From NCBI GenBank assembly GCA_047967505.1, contig CM106541.1: 64,000 nt of DNA. One strand, 5' to 3'. The DNA comes from Dipteris shenzhenensis. Lineage: Eukaryota > Polypodiophyta > Polypodiopsida > Gleicheniales. Position 1 is the stretch's first letter; the number at the start of each line of letters is the position of its first letter. The notes beneath the pieces were generated by a model. It saw only the letters and a program-made list of their open reading frames with translations. It ran no database searches and was not told where the DNA came from. The translations under genes and the position numbers were made by a program. Shown here in pieces: positions 23,994-33,774 of the stretch.

Positions 23994-26790
23994 TTACCCA
24001 TTCCACAACCATGCCATCCACATAGTCTTGTGCACTACCTCTTCTTCAACATATTGATTTGTTTTCAAGATTGGTGTGGTATTTTGTTTTCTCTTTCTTG
24101 GCTGATTTACATACTGGTATTCTGGACGATGTGAATCATTTGCATACACTACTTCTGAGAAAGATTTTGACCGCTTCCTTCTCACAGTCTTCAAATCACC
24201 CATACAATCTTGACCTCCAATAGTTGCATCCACCTTGCTAGCCACCTCATTACTGAGATCAATGAACTTGCATGAGTTGCTCCCTATGTCCCCATAAGAG
24301 TGCCTTCGAGATAGCTTTTCCAAACTAGGTCCACAACCCAAGTGTAGTCCCTTTAGATATTCTGTGTATCTTGCAGTTTGCAGCAAAGCACCCGTCATAT
24401 CTGTCTCACAAGCATTTTTTAGTGTGACATATTTCACTCCGTCATTCGATGCCAACCAACTTCCATGGACAGACTCTGCAAGGTTGGCTCTAGGAACTAA
24501 AAACTGGTCAGATCCCTCCATGCCCTGTGCCACAACATAGATTAGTTTCCAATAATCAAAAAACAATAAAGTTGTGAATGAAATAACAATAGACCTACCT
24601 TGAGAATGTATTCTCCCCAATGAGCCACTCTTGCATGGCACCACACAATCCATGTTTCTAAAATGGAGATGTCCTTCTTATGTGCATGATGCTTGAACCA
24701 CGAACGGAGGTTTTTCAACTCGATGTCTGCAGCTTCTTGAGATGGAGCATTCTTCCACTGTCTACACCTTAGCTTGAACTCCTCACGATCAAATGATGGA
24801 AGGAACTTAGCATGGTTTTCCAAGCTTTGCTCCCAATGGAATAAGCAAGATCTCTCTTTTTCTTTGAGCACCTTATTGGCATCACCATTGAATACCATTC
24901 TAATTGCACGCCAATTTGCTTGTGCCTCATCAGCCATAAACCCTTTAAATTGAGGCTTTGGGAATCCCTCCTTCTCCATGACTCTATTTAACATTTCCCA
25001 AAAAAGGATCTGGGCTTCTGTATCCTCAACCTTGAAATCCCCAATAGCAATAGTTTGTAGCTCTTGAACAAAAGGATTGTAAACATGGCATGCCATTGTA
25101 TTCCAATCATGCATACGTTTGACAAAATCAAAGCAAACCCAACACGATCCTAACTCTCCACCTGGCCTCATCTTGTTCACTAGATCAACACCACTACCAT
25201 GTCCCTTGGTAGACATCTTGAAAACATGACATCTTTCAAATGAAGAAAATTCAAGTTGTCCAGGGAACACCATGCTCTGAAAATAATCATATACACACTT
25301 TCTTTTCAGTTGTAAAAGAGCATCATAACCATCTGCAAAGGATCCACTTTCAATTTGGGCCTCCCTTTTCCAACGTGCGAGCCTACAGTTAAGAACATGT
25401 AGCATCAAAATCCCATTACTTATTTTTCATAAAAACTTGAGTACTTTTAATCACATTAAAAGGACAAGTATGCACATACCTTCTCTTGTCCAAAGTTGGA
25501 GTAATCTTCTCTAGTAATGATGTCAATTCAGCATCACTCATGGCTTTCAGATCATCTTGAATGACGGCATCCAATATTATTTTTTTTGCTAATGTTTTTT
25601 GCAAGGCTTTAGGTCTTCCCATCCCATCTCTTTGTATGAGCTTAGTCAACCTAGTCTTAACTTCCTTCACAGCACCTCTAGAACTTCCTTCACCAACGGG
25701 ATGCAAATGATACCCTGAGTGTATAACACACCTCTTAAATTGTGTATCACCCTTGGGGTGTGGGTAACATAAGAATAGCCTACATGGGCACTCTTGCTCG
25801 CAGAAAGGACGAGCACCACAATGCAAACACTTAAGAGTACTATTTTCGCCAACATATGATCTTTGAGGACACACTCGTGAAAGTCTCCCTTGCCAATGCT
25901 TCTCATTGGCCTCTTTGGTTCTCTCCAAGTAAGGACAAAATATGTTTTTGCATTGTAGATGCCCACCACATCTTCGAATTCTAACTAAACCATCAAATCC
26001 TGTCATATTACTTGTTATATCATCCGTCCAAACATGGCTGTCGTATTTGGTTTCTGTCCCCTCAGCACGGTTAGGGAGGTCCGAAGCGGGAAGCTCAAAC
26101 AAAATATTACCATCATACTTTACTGGAAGTGCATCAACTTCTTGTATTGTTGTTACAATGTCCATAGCTTTTTTGAGTGCACTTCTTGCAGGAAGGTTTT
26201 TCAAGAGAGGAACCAAACTCATGGTCTTATCGGATTGTTCATCTACTTGTTTTTTATCCGACACTTCCTTACTGATTTCTGTCAAAAGCTTTATACCTCT
26301 AACAATGAAGGTGGTTCCAAACTGAGTGTCAAGATGAAACAAGGACTCCTCACCTACAAAGGGAACCTCAAAGGACAAGTCGTCACACTTGCTATCAAGT
26401 AGTTGATGCAAAGAGATTGAGCTCGGTGAAAGTCCAAATGCTAAGTGAAGGTATTCCCTACTAATGCGTGCAACACCATTAGTTGTTGCAACTTGCAGTG
26501 TCTTCGACCTATTGCCATTGGACACAATTGCAAAATCCATGGAGCTTGTGGAACACAATCTCCCTTCCTTCAAGTGAAAGGAAAATTAGTCATTACCAGT
26601 TTTGAGATCTATTGCTAGCAAACGAGGCACAAGTGAGTAAGCATGTGAGCAACAGTAGTTCACGCACTTGTCTCCTTTCGAACTCTATACTGACCAACTC
26701 TCCACTTATAGTGCAAAAGCATAGAAAGAGGCCATCATTGTTCTTTGATACCAAATCAGCTAGACGATCAAACTCATAATATAACCACAT
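23994..26790 (-). CDS. Mutator-like DDE transposase, four exons, about 841 aa
   Basis: It probably catalyses excision and integration of the surrounding element. I infer exons at 26790-26668, 26567-25480, 25382-24599 and 24524-23994. The first junction has donor GTGCGT, branch-like TGACTAAT and acceptor TTGAAG; the second has GTATGT and CTGTAG; the third has GTAGGT and CACAG. Phases agree and give one frame, with ATG at 26790. Residues about 240-325 form a Cys/His cluster (CGGHLQCKNIFC, KCLHCG, then CEQECPC), probably zinc-binding and DNA-contacting. The catalytic core follows: candidate first Asp in VCFDFVKRMHDW, second Asp near residue 555 in KGFMADEAQANWRAI, a CLFHWEQSLENH block near 585 and the late NLAESVHGSW block with the likely catalytic Glu. 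This D-AI-VF-C-H-W order resembles Mutator-type transposases. No stop interrupts the frame, so the gene may be functional. A KDZ-type identity was considered and is less likely. Confidence 0.75.
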
Positions 26791-27028
26791 TCATTGCCAC
26801 CGCCACGTCCCAAGCACACAAGTCCTTGTAACCGCCAATTCAGAAGAATCTACTCATATAATCAATTCACAACATTCAGTCTGACCGCCCACGTTCCAAG
26901 CACTCAAGTTGGCACCCCACTTATCATTCATTGAAACTTTGGAGAGGATGGGGAGTCATAAAAGAGTCATGTTACTCAAGGTTGATTTTTCCAAGGCTAA
27001 TGCACACGAAAAAGAACCACTACAAGTT

Positions 27029-28151
27029 AGTTTCGCTGGCGAAACTATATTAGCAGATGCAACTAGCTCAAAGAATGGATGGGAGGTGCTGACGGAAGCT
27101 TGGATGGAGGGTTTGTCAATTTCACTACACTAGCAAGTTTCAAGTTTATGGGAGCTGTTGCTTATATCTCTTACAGTTTCGGCGACAAAATTTAAGTAGT
27201 ACGCTATGGGCATTTTTTAAACCATTTTGAATAGCACTAAAGGGATGTATGCTATGTGTGTTCTTATCAATTATGTTAATAGATTGTGTAGGCTAAGGCT
27301 AATGACTCTTTGCGATTGACAAGTACTAGATGCACCGAGTAGTATCCAATGCCCAAAGGAATAAGGGCCAAATTAGGGCTCTCAATCATATAATATTTTA
27401 AAATCTCATGCCCAATGTTTTGAGCAATGAAAAATATCAAAATGTCAGTACTTTACTTTAAACAATGGAAAACATCATCTTTAGGATACCTTTGCCGAAG
27501 AGGCCTTAAATGGGTGTGTATCCCTAGTATAATTTTTACTCTAAAAACAATCATACCAAAGGATGGAATAGTTGCGAGAGAAAAATCATGGACATGATGC
27601 CATCATTAGATCTAATGAAATAATAGAGCTCAAGAAGGTTAATGGATTGAAGGTGGTAGGAAAAAGTAAAGACATCATAGTTTCGCTGGCGAAACACTAT
27701 TGGAGGCAATTTCATTTGGAGTTCACAACTATAGTTTCGCTGGCGAAACTAAACGGGGCGGAAAAAACGAAACTAAGCGAAGGAGGAAGGTCGAAGGGAA
27801 ACGGAAGTGGAAGAAAGGAGGGTGGAGAGGGAGAGGGAGAAGGGGAGGCAGAGGCAGAGAAAGAGGCGAAACTAGTTCAGAGAGAAAGAGAAGGGGAGGC
27901 AGAGCCAGAGAAAGAGGCAGAGAAGACTAGTTTCGTTGGCACTAGTTTCGCTGGCGAAACTAGTTGGCGAAACTAGTTTCGCTGGCAAAACTAGTGAAGA
28001 CTAGTTTTGCCTAGTGAACACTAGTTTCGCTGGCGAAACTAGTGAAGACGACTCCGGCTGCGCCCACGCCTACGCCTTCACTAGTTTCGCTGGCGAAACT
28101 AGTGAACACCAGCGAAACTAGTGAACACTAGTTTCGCTGGTGAAACTAGTG
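27029..28151. repeat. Cluster of AGTTTCGCTGGCGAAACT palindromes
   Basis: The 18-bp palindrome has 8-bp arms around a TG centre. In several copies it extends to 12-bp arms with flanking CACT/AGTG. Copies lie at 27029-27046, 27680-27695, 27732-27751, 27941-27964, 27972-27995 (one arm base changed), 28019-28044, 28079-28104 and 28126-28151 (one arm base changed), with half copies near 27922-27936, 27965-27973 and 28109-28123. One further copy in the window, at 14063-14078, lies in the non-autonomous element. Spacing is irregular at first, then dense between 27.92 and 28.15 kb. GAAGACGACTCCGGCTGCGC follows the copies at 28019 and 28126, showing a local segmental duplication of about 107 bp. Confidence 0.95.
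27768..27925 (+). repeat. Purine-rich (GGA/GAGGCAGA) tract
   Basis: The plus strand is almost wholly A and G, with imperfect units GGGGAGGCAGA, AGAAAGAGGC and GGGAGAGGGAGA. Such mirror-like purine tracts can form triplex (H-) DNA and are common in plant promoters as GAGA sites. Its role here is inference. Confidence 0.8.
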
Positions 28152-28194
28152 AAGACGACTCCGGCTGCGCCCACGCCCACGCCTACGCCTACAC

Positions 28195-28316
28195 CTCCTT
28201 CTCGACCCTCCTTCTCGACCCTCCTTCTCCACCTACGCCTCCTTCTCGACCCTCCTTCCTCCTTCTCGACCCTCCGCCCTCCTTCTCGACCCTCCGCCCT
28301 CCTTCTCGACCCTCCG
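28195..28316 (+). repeat. CTCCTTCTCGACC minisatellite
   Basis: Imperfect tandem units of CTCCTTCTCGACC, some with GCC inserts (CCTCCGCC), repeat about eight times. They lie directly downstream of the last palindrome. Confidence 0.9.
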
Positions 28317-28726
28317 CCCCATCTGTAAGTGCTCTCTATCTCGTCTCCTCTGTAAGTGCTCTCTATCTCTCACACTTCGTAAGTTTTGTTTTCTTCGTCT
28401 TCCTTCTTCGAGCTTCTGCTCCTCCTCGGTCAGCAGTTTCCTCATTGATTTCCCATCAATTTCCTCCCATCTCGCTCCCCTTCTCTCCACAGTTCGGTGT
28501 GTCTTCCCCCTGCTTTCGGACACCACCCCATCCACATGAATATCTTATTCGTCTTACACAGCATCATCCCGCCTGAGAAAGAGAGACAGATTCGGTGATA
28601 GGCTTCTTTCGTCCCTTTTGAGGAGGATGATAAAGAACTTTCAGAGGATTTGGAGTCCATTTGATGTAAGATGAGCGATGGCGGCACTTTGATTTGGAGA
28701 GGGACAGAGTGCCAGAAGCACTGCCC

Positions 28727-28949
28727 ATTTGCGCTGGGCACAAATGTCTCCTGGCAGAGCCAAAAGGCCTTGTGGTGGCTCGACTCTCCATTTGCGCTGA
28801 GCGCAAATTGGCAGAACCGAATGGCCCCTTCTCCCTTTGGAGGCTTGACAAGCCTTTGCGCTGGGCGCAAACGAGTGTTGGAAGGACCAAATGCCATATA
28901 TGGATAGTTTGGCGAGGGGAAGACGGGGCCATTTGCGCAGAGCGCAAAC
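28727..28949. repeat. Four TTTGCGC hairpin repeats
   Basis: Near-perfect inverted repeats with a 3-bp loop occur at 28727-28745 (one arm mismatch), 28790-28808, 28855-28871 and 28932-28948. The general form is TTTGCGCTGRGCGCAAA, with loop TGG, TGA, TGG and AGA. Each is followed within about 6-12 bp by a diverged TGGCAGAGCCAAAAGGCC-like block, so the whole is a diverged tandem repeat with a period of about 63-77 bp. The hairpin core is more conserved than the spacer, which suggests selection or a shared mobile origin for the hairpin. Confidence 0.9.
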
Positions 28950-29250
28950 AGCTCAGCCCAGAGCCAAACGGAGCCCAGGGGACAGGCTAGCCAGCATCAT
29001 GCGAACATATGCATCTCTGGCCTTCGAATAAGCATCACGGGAGAAAGGGCAACAATACGAAATTTGGGAATCAGTCTGAATTTCCATGCTTTCTTCTGTT
29101 CAGCTGAATTTCTCCCGTGCCTTCACTCTGTCATTTTTCAGATGGTTACACTCTGTCATTTTTCATTTAATCATTTCAAAGATGGTTTCACTATGTCATT
29201 TATTTGTTTTTCTTCTTGTGTAGGTGAGCTTATTGAAAGTTGTGCAACAA

Positions 29251-32200
29251 ATGCCTCCAGTAAGTTTGGTTTCTTTTTCTTTTTCTAGTTGCATTTCACC
29301 TTTGCATTTTTGCAAATCTTGTAATTGAGTTCTTCAAACGTGTAGAGAAAGAAACGTGATGTGTCTAGTCCTATCACAAGGAAAGGTGGCAAAAGGAAGA
29401 AGCAAGAGTCAGAGGTCAAGAATGAACTGAAGGAGCTTGAGCAAGTTGACATTGAAAATGATATTGGGGATCCTGAGGACAACAAGGATAAAACTATAGA
29501 TGATCCATCCAACAAAGTAGGAGTTAAAATGCCTGATGGGTCTTCCAAGGATGTTGATGATGTCACAAGAGAACATTGGGACAAGAATTGGAGCTTAGTT
29601 AATGATGAGTTTGAATCAGAGATAATTGGCACACCATGGAGCTTTCTATCAAACAAAATGTTCTTCGTGTGGGAAGGAAATCATCGTACGGCATCTTGGA
29701 TGGAAAGCATAGAAGAGCTTTACACAAATATCAAGTCTAGACACATTAGAGTGCAAGCTCAAATTATTGAACCGGAAGCAAAGGATGAGCTTAAGCTTGT
29801 TGCTGCTCTACAAAGATTTAACTTGTAAGCCTTGTTGCTTATGTTTACTATATTGAGATGGTAAGTGCTTGTAAATGAAACCAATTTTGATCCATTTAAG
29901 TCAATGGTTGCAGGCTTAATGAAGATGCAATTTGTTACTAATCTCAAGGATTATTTGTACCACACAAGCACACTCGTATCCTGTGATGCTCAATATTTTA
30001 CTCAAGATTTTAGTGAGGAGGAGAAAAAAGCTATTGAGTTGGCAAGACAGAAAGAGGTTGGAAGTGGACGAAGGGTGTGGTATCCCCTCACCCAAACTAT
30101 TCTTGGGAGGATGGTATTTGCTGTAAGTATTAGTTCTTTAGTTTATATATTTTCTTTTTTTGTGACTTTGCTTTGTGTTCCAATAACATTATGATGAGAT
30201 TATCTGTTTATGTTGAAAGGGGAAATGGAAATCAGATTTTGAGGCTCAATGCAAGAAATTGCATTCTTCCATGCCAAAGGATGAGAGAGAGTCCAAGATT
30301 CATGAGATTAAAAAGACTGTGGGAGCAACATATCGAAGAAAGATTACACGGGTAAGTTTTCAATTTACCAAATTTTGTATTTATAGATCACAAATTTGAA
30401 TTTGTAGTCCACAAAATTCTACGTTTTATATCTCAGATATTTGAATTTATAGTTTGCAAATTTGAATTTATAGTTTTCAAATTCTAATTTTACAACTCAT
30501 AAACCATAATATATGATTTGAAAATTATAAATCTATAGTTACAACTTGCAAATTTTTAGTTTGTACTTTGAATTTGTACTTTGAAAACCTTAATATATGG
30601 TTTGTTGTGTGTATCAAAGTCTCTTCTAAAACTTTACTATTTGGCAGATGCTTTCAATAGTCAATCCTTCCCATGGCAAGGAGTGGTTTAATATCCTTTG
30701 GAATTTACCATTTGAGGATACATCAATGAAGATCACTTTGGAGAAGCTTTACCAAGTATCAATTGCAACCTATTCCAAGGCAAAGCAACTATCTATTCTT
30801 TCTCTTCTTGGTGCAGATGACAATCTAAAGGAGAGTTATGGGATGCCTATGACTGACCATGGTTTCATACCTTGGCTTGCAAAAGAAGTATGGATGGACC
30901 ATGTGTTGGGAGATGCTGGGCGATTGCTTGACCAAGTGATGAAATCATCAAGCATTGAGGGTGCAGCTACACTTTCAGACAGTCCTTCTATTCTGGAATA
31001 CTTTGATGGCATTATAGTGAGACACAGGCCTTTTTTGTTTGAGCCTTTTGCTTCATTGATGACAGTTGCTGTTGTTCCATCCAAGCAAGTTGATCTTACA
31101 AATGCCAGCAGACGATTGGTTTACAGGTGCGTTTTGGCTTTCGTTTTCAATGGAAAGATATCTTTGTAATACCTTGCATTCTCTTATATTATCCTAAAAA
31201 TCATTTAGGTATCTCCATTATCTGGCTGCAAATAAGAGTCTTAAGGTGGTACCATCCATTTGCAAGGCTTGGACTATGCTTGCACCTGCTACTTATTGCA
31301 TGTACACCTCTCATATTTTTAGAGAGAAAAAGCATAAGGATGGTCATATATTGCTTACGGAGTGGGAAAGGAAGCACTGCCCTTGGTGGATCGAGATGAA
31401 GGCTGGAACATGTATCGAGGAAGAGAAGGAAACTTATGATCGCCATTTAAAAGGTGAGTGCAAGTCAAACTCGGGTTCGTCGGGCAACATGGATGAGGCA
31501 CAAAAGAAGAGGCTTGAAGAGGAGCAAAAAGCAATAGTAGAAAAGCAAAAGGCAAGTCATGTGACTCCAAATAACAAACGAGGTGGAAGACCTAAACCAA
31601 CGGGCACTTCTAACACAGGTCTATTTTCTTATAACTCTTTCTTTCATGTTTCAAAGTGATTAGAAGCTTCCTACAAATTTAATTTAGGATTCTTTGTTAT
31701 TGTAGACAATGATCCACGAAAGGAGGAGTCTCTTCTTAGCAAGAAAGTGTGTAATACGGATATGGTTTATGTTCCTTTGTCCACTTTCTCATCATTTGCA
31801 ACTCGTATCTCACAAGAAAACTACAAAGTTTGGGAGTATGATTATGTATCACTTGGAAAAGAAGTTAAGCAATACAAGTACGATGGGGCTTTTCAAATCA
31901 TAAGAAATTTTTACCATGAACTTGGTGGCATGAAGAAGTCACACAATGGAAAAAATGCTGCATGGAGTGTGGATTTTTGCTTGATTGACCTTCCTACAGG
32001 ATCTATAGTGAGTGGAATCAAGGGTGGAATCCCTGGATGGAACATTCTAAATGAGGAGCATATCTCATGCTCACTTGCTATTGCTTCATCTGTGATGGAT
32101 GATTATGGATGGACATTGATGATGTGTTCACCTGTATCCACTTCATTCGTTGAGCGTTTGGCAAGACAAATGAGACTAGAGGTTTCTTGTAGGTGAGCAA

Positions 32201-33087
32201 TATATCACAGTTGATAATGTCTATTTATGTGAATTGCATTCAGCTATTGGTATCTTATAGTTAGTACATGTAGATGGATCGTGGAGACGGGAGATTGCAT
32301 TGATGTTGCGGATAATGTTGGCTTTGGTGTCAAGGTATGTCATTTGGCTATTTACATGATTGTCATGTTCTTGTTTGTTCGTATTTTAGTATTCTCCATT
32401 AACTTTTTCAATCTATGTTTTATGTAGATTACTGCCTTTCAAATCCTATTGTTCTCTAGGATTGGCAAGAAGGCACATCACTATCTTGATAGGGCAAATA
32501 AAGTTTCCCAATCCCTTAAGGTGTGCATGGACAATTATTTCATCACTCATTACTTGCCTTCAAGTGTACGGTGCATAAAAGAGGGAAAGGGTGGACAGTG
32601 GCGTGGTGGGTTGGAGAAGAGTAGCTCCATGATGTTGATGTTCATGGAGTTGTTGTGTCCGATTGGAGGCTCTGTGCTTGAGCTTGGTGCAGGTACAGCA
32701 CCTGGGATGAAAGCAGCAATTCACTCAGGACGTCCATGCATGGCAGTGGACAATGACAAAGAGATTTGCACAGGATACTTAGAAGGCATGCTTAGAGACA
32801 ACTTCACAGAGGCAGGGCCTTCAAGTGTGAATCAAGCAGTCCTCATGATAGATGATGAGGAGACAGACTATGACTTTGATGCACCTCTTGATTAGTGAGT
32901 AATTTATTTGATCTATGTGTATAATTTAAGCATGGTTAGATACTGACTAATTGAGCTTAGTGTTCTGCCTTGCTATGCAGAAGATGTGGCTACCCAAATG
33001 GCAGGAGATAGCACATTCGATTATGAGTTGGTGGAGAGGCATCATGGACATCTAGACTACATAGATGACTTGGCTGATGAGGTCTAG
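29251..33087 (+). CDS. ParB-like / amino-methyltransferase fusion protein, ten exons
   Basis: Inferred exons: 29251-29259, 29346-29824, about 29866-30122, 30220-30351, 30648-31126, 31209-31618, 31706-32192, 32274-32334, 32428-32894 and 32961-33087; about 968 aa. Every junction is GT-AG and in phase except exon 2 to 3, which is one base off. The N-terminus is basic and acidic (RKGGKRKKQE). Residues about 112-120 (EGNHRTASW) resemble the GxxR box of ParB/sulfiredoxin-like domains. A Lys/Glu-rich coiled coil lies near residue 560. The C-terminus has beta-class amino-methyltransferase order: DFCLIDLPTGS near 680 at the DPPY position, a hydrophobic strand (GWTLMMCSPVS), an EKSSSMMLMFMELL helix, then SAM-binding VLELGAGTAPG near 855 followed by AVDNDKE. 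It ends in an acidic tail. ParB-methylase fusions are known from phages and bacteria. Substrate and activity are unknown, and the altered DLPT motif may mean loss of catalysis. Confidence 0.65.
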
Positions 33088-33726
33088 AGAGCATGTCCTG
33101 GCTTTTTATGGATTGATGCAAAACTTAATTTCTCATGTTTTCATTATCATCTCATGTAGACCTGGTTTCTTATGGATGGATAGCCATTACCTTCTTATGC
33201 AAACCTTAACTTCTTATGGATTGATAGATTATGGCTTCTGAATCATGTGATTTTAATGTTCTCTGACCTAATAATATGAACATGTCATAGTTGTTTTGGA
33301 AATGTATGGCAATGTATGGCAAGTTGTAATTTTTAGGTTTGAATTTTTAGGTGAATTCATAGTTTACATCTTTGATTGTTAAAATATATATCCGTCCCTC
33401 TATTGAGTTTCGAAAGACTAAAAACAAATAATTGTTGGCAATCTCACAAGCTTGAGGGGAGGTATTAATAAGCATATCTACTTAAAAGTGAACAATGCCA
33501 CTAGTCCTAATTTTGTTGGCATGTTGAGGCTTATAGAAAATACAATGAATGTGCAAATATAATACACACAATTGCATCATGAGAGCATTTAAACCAAGGG
33601 TATATGTCTTTGGCTCTTTGTACCTTGGTACATGCATGCAGCTAATATGAGAGCTGTCGATTGAGGTTTTTAAAAAAAAATATTCCATAAAAAAACATTC
33701 ATTCAAGTATAACTCCATTGAGTGTT
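33088..33726. other. 3' flank of the methyltransferase-like gene
   Basis: AT-rich sequence between the stop codon and the terminal repeat. It has a few tandem echoes (GGAAATGTATGGCAATGTATGG near 33298) and AATAATAT-type polyadenylation-like signals near 33270. No gene is recognised. Confidence 0.5.
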
Positions 33727-33774
33727 GCTCGGATAATCCGCTCAAGGGTTTCCGCTCATAATATGTACGCACCC
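33727..33774. repeat. Right terminal inverted repeat of the DNA transposon
   Basis: Read inward from 33774 it begins GGGTGCGTACATATTATGAG. It carries GAGC at three points spaced 14 and 13 bp. The left end of the 1-kb element at 13421 begins GGGGATGCGTCAATTTTACG and has GAGC at the same spacing (14 and 14 bp), with an AAACC block between the first two in both. The outside sequence resumes an LTR (CTAGAAAGTCAA), so the boundary is exact to one base. Confidence 0.75.

Larger units (their letters stand above)
26791..29250. promoter_or_regulatory. Divergent intergenic region with palindromes and strand-biased tracts
   Basis: The two transposon genes are transcribed away from this 2.46-kb region, so it must hold both promoters. 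It contains the TTTCGCTGGCGAAA palindromes, a purine-rich tract, a pyrimidine minisatellite and four TTTGCGC hairpins, each listed separately. CTGTAAGTGCTCTCTATCTC occurs twice near 28323-28375, possibly leader sequence with a splice-donor-like GTAAGT. No convincing TATA box was identified for either gene. Apart from repeats I see no coding sequence. Confidence 0.5.
23994..33774. mobile_element. Two-gene Mutator-like DNA transposon with methyltransferase-like gene
   Basis: It comprises two divergent spliced genes, a transposase on the minus strand (26790 to 23994) and a ParB/methyltransferase-like gene on the plus strand (29251 to 33087), plus a repeat-rich intergenic region and a right terminal inverted repeat at 33727-33774. 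The terminus interrupts an LTR: the sequence from 33774 onward matches positions 35801 onward, the intact LTR of the same neighbouring element. The 1-kb element at 13423-14442 shares the terminal sequence pattern and the central palindrome. The left terminus was not found, so the left limit given is only the end of the transposase gene. What is seen is the gene pair, the TIR match and the palindromes; that they form one mobile unit is inference. Confidence 0.7.

Noticed and set aside
23994-26790. KDZ-type transposase because of the CxC-like cluster
   Set aside because: The catalytic blocks (MADEAQANWRAI, CLFHW, NLAES) and the 7-9 bp duplication of the linked small element fit Mutator-like elements better; not excluded without a profile search.
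27029-28151. CRISPR-like array of repeats
   Set aside because: Repeats are palindromic but spacers are irregular, partly duplicated or absent, and the setting is a plant nuclear transposon.
28442-28990. Overlapping open frames on both strands around the TTTGCGC hairpins
   Set aside because: They translate the hairpin repeat in several frames (CAERK-, RSAQM-like echoes); no domain and no agreement between frames.
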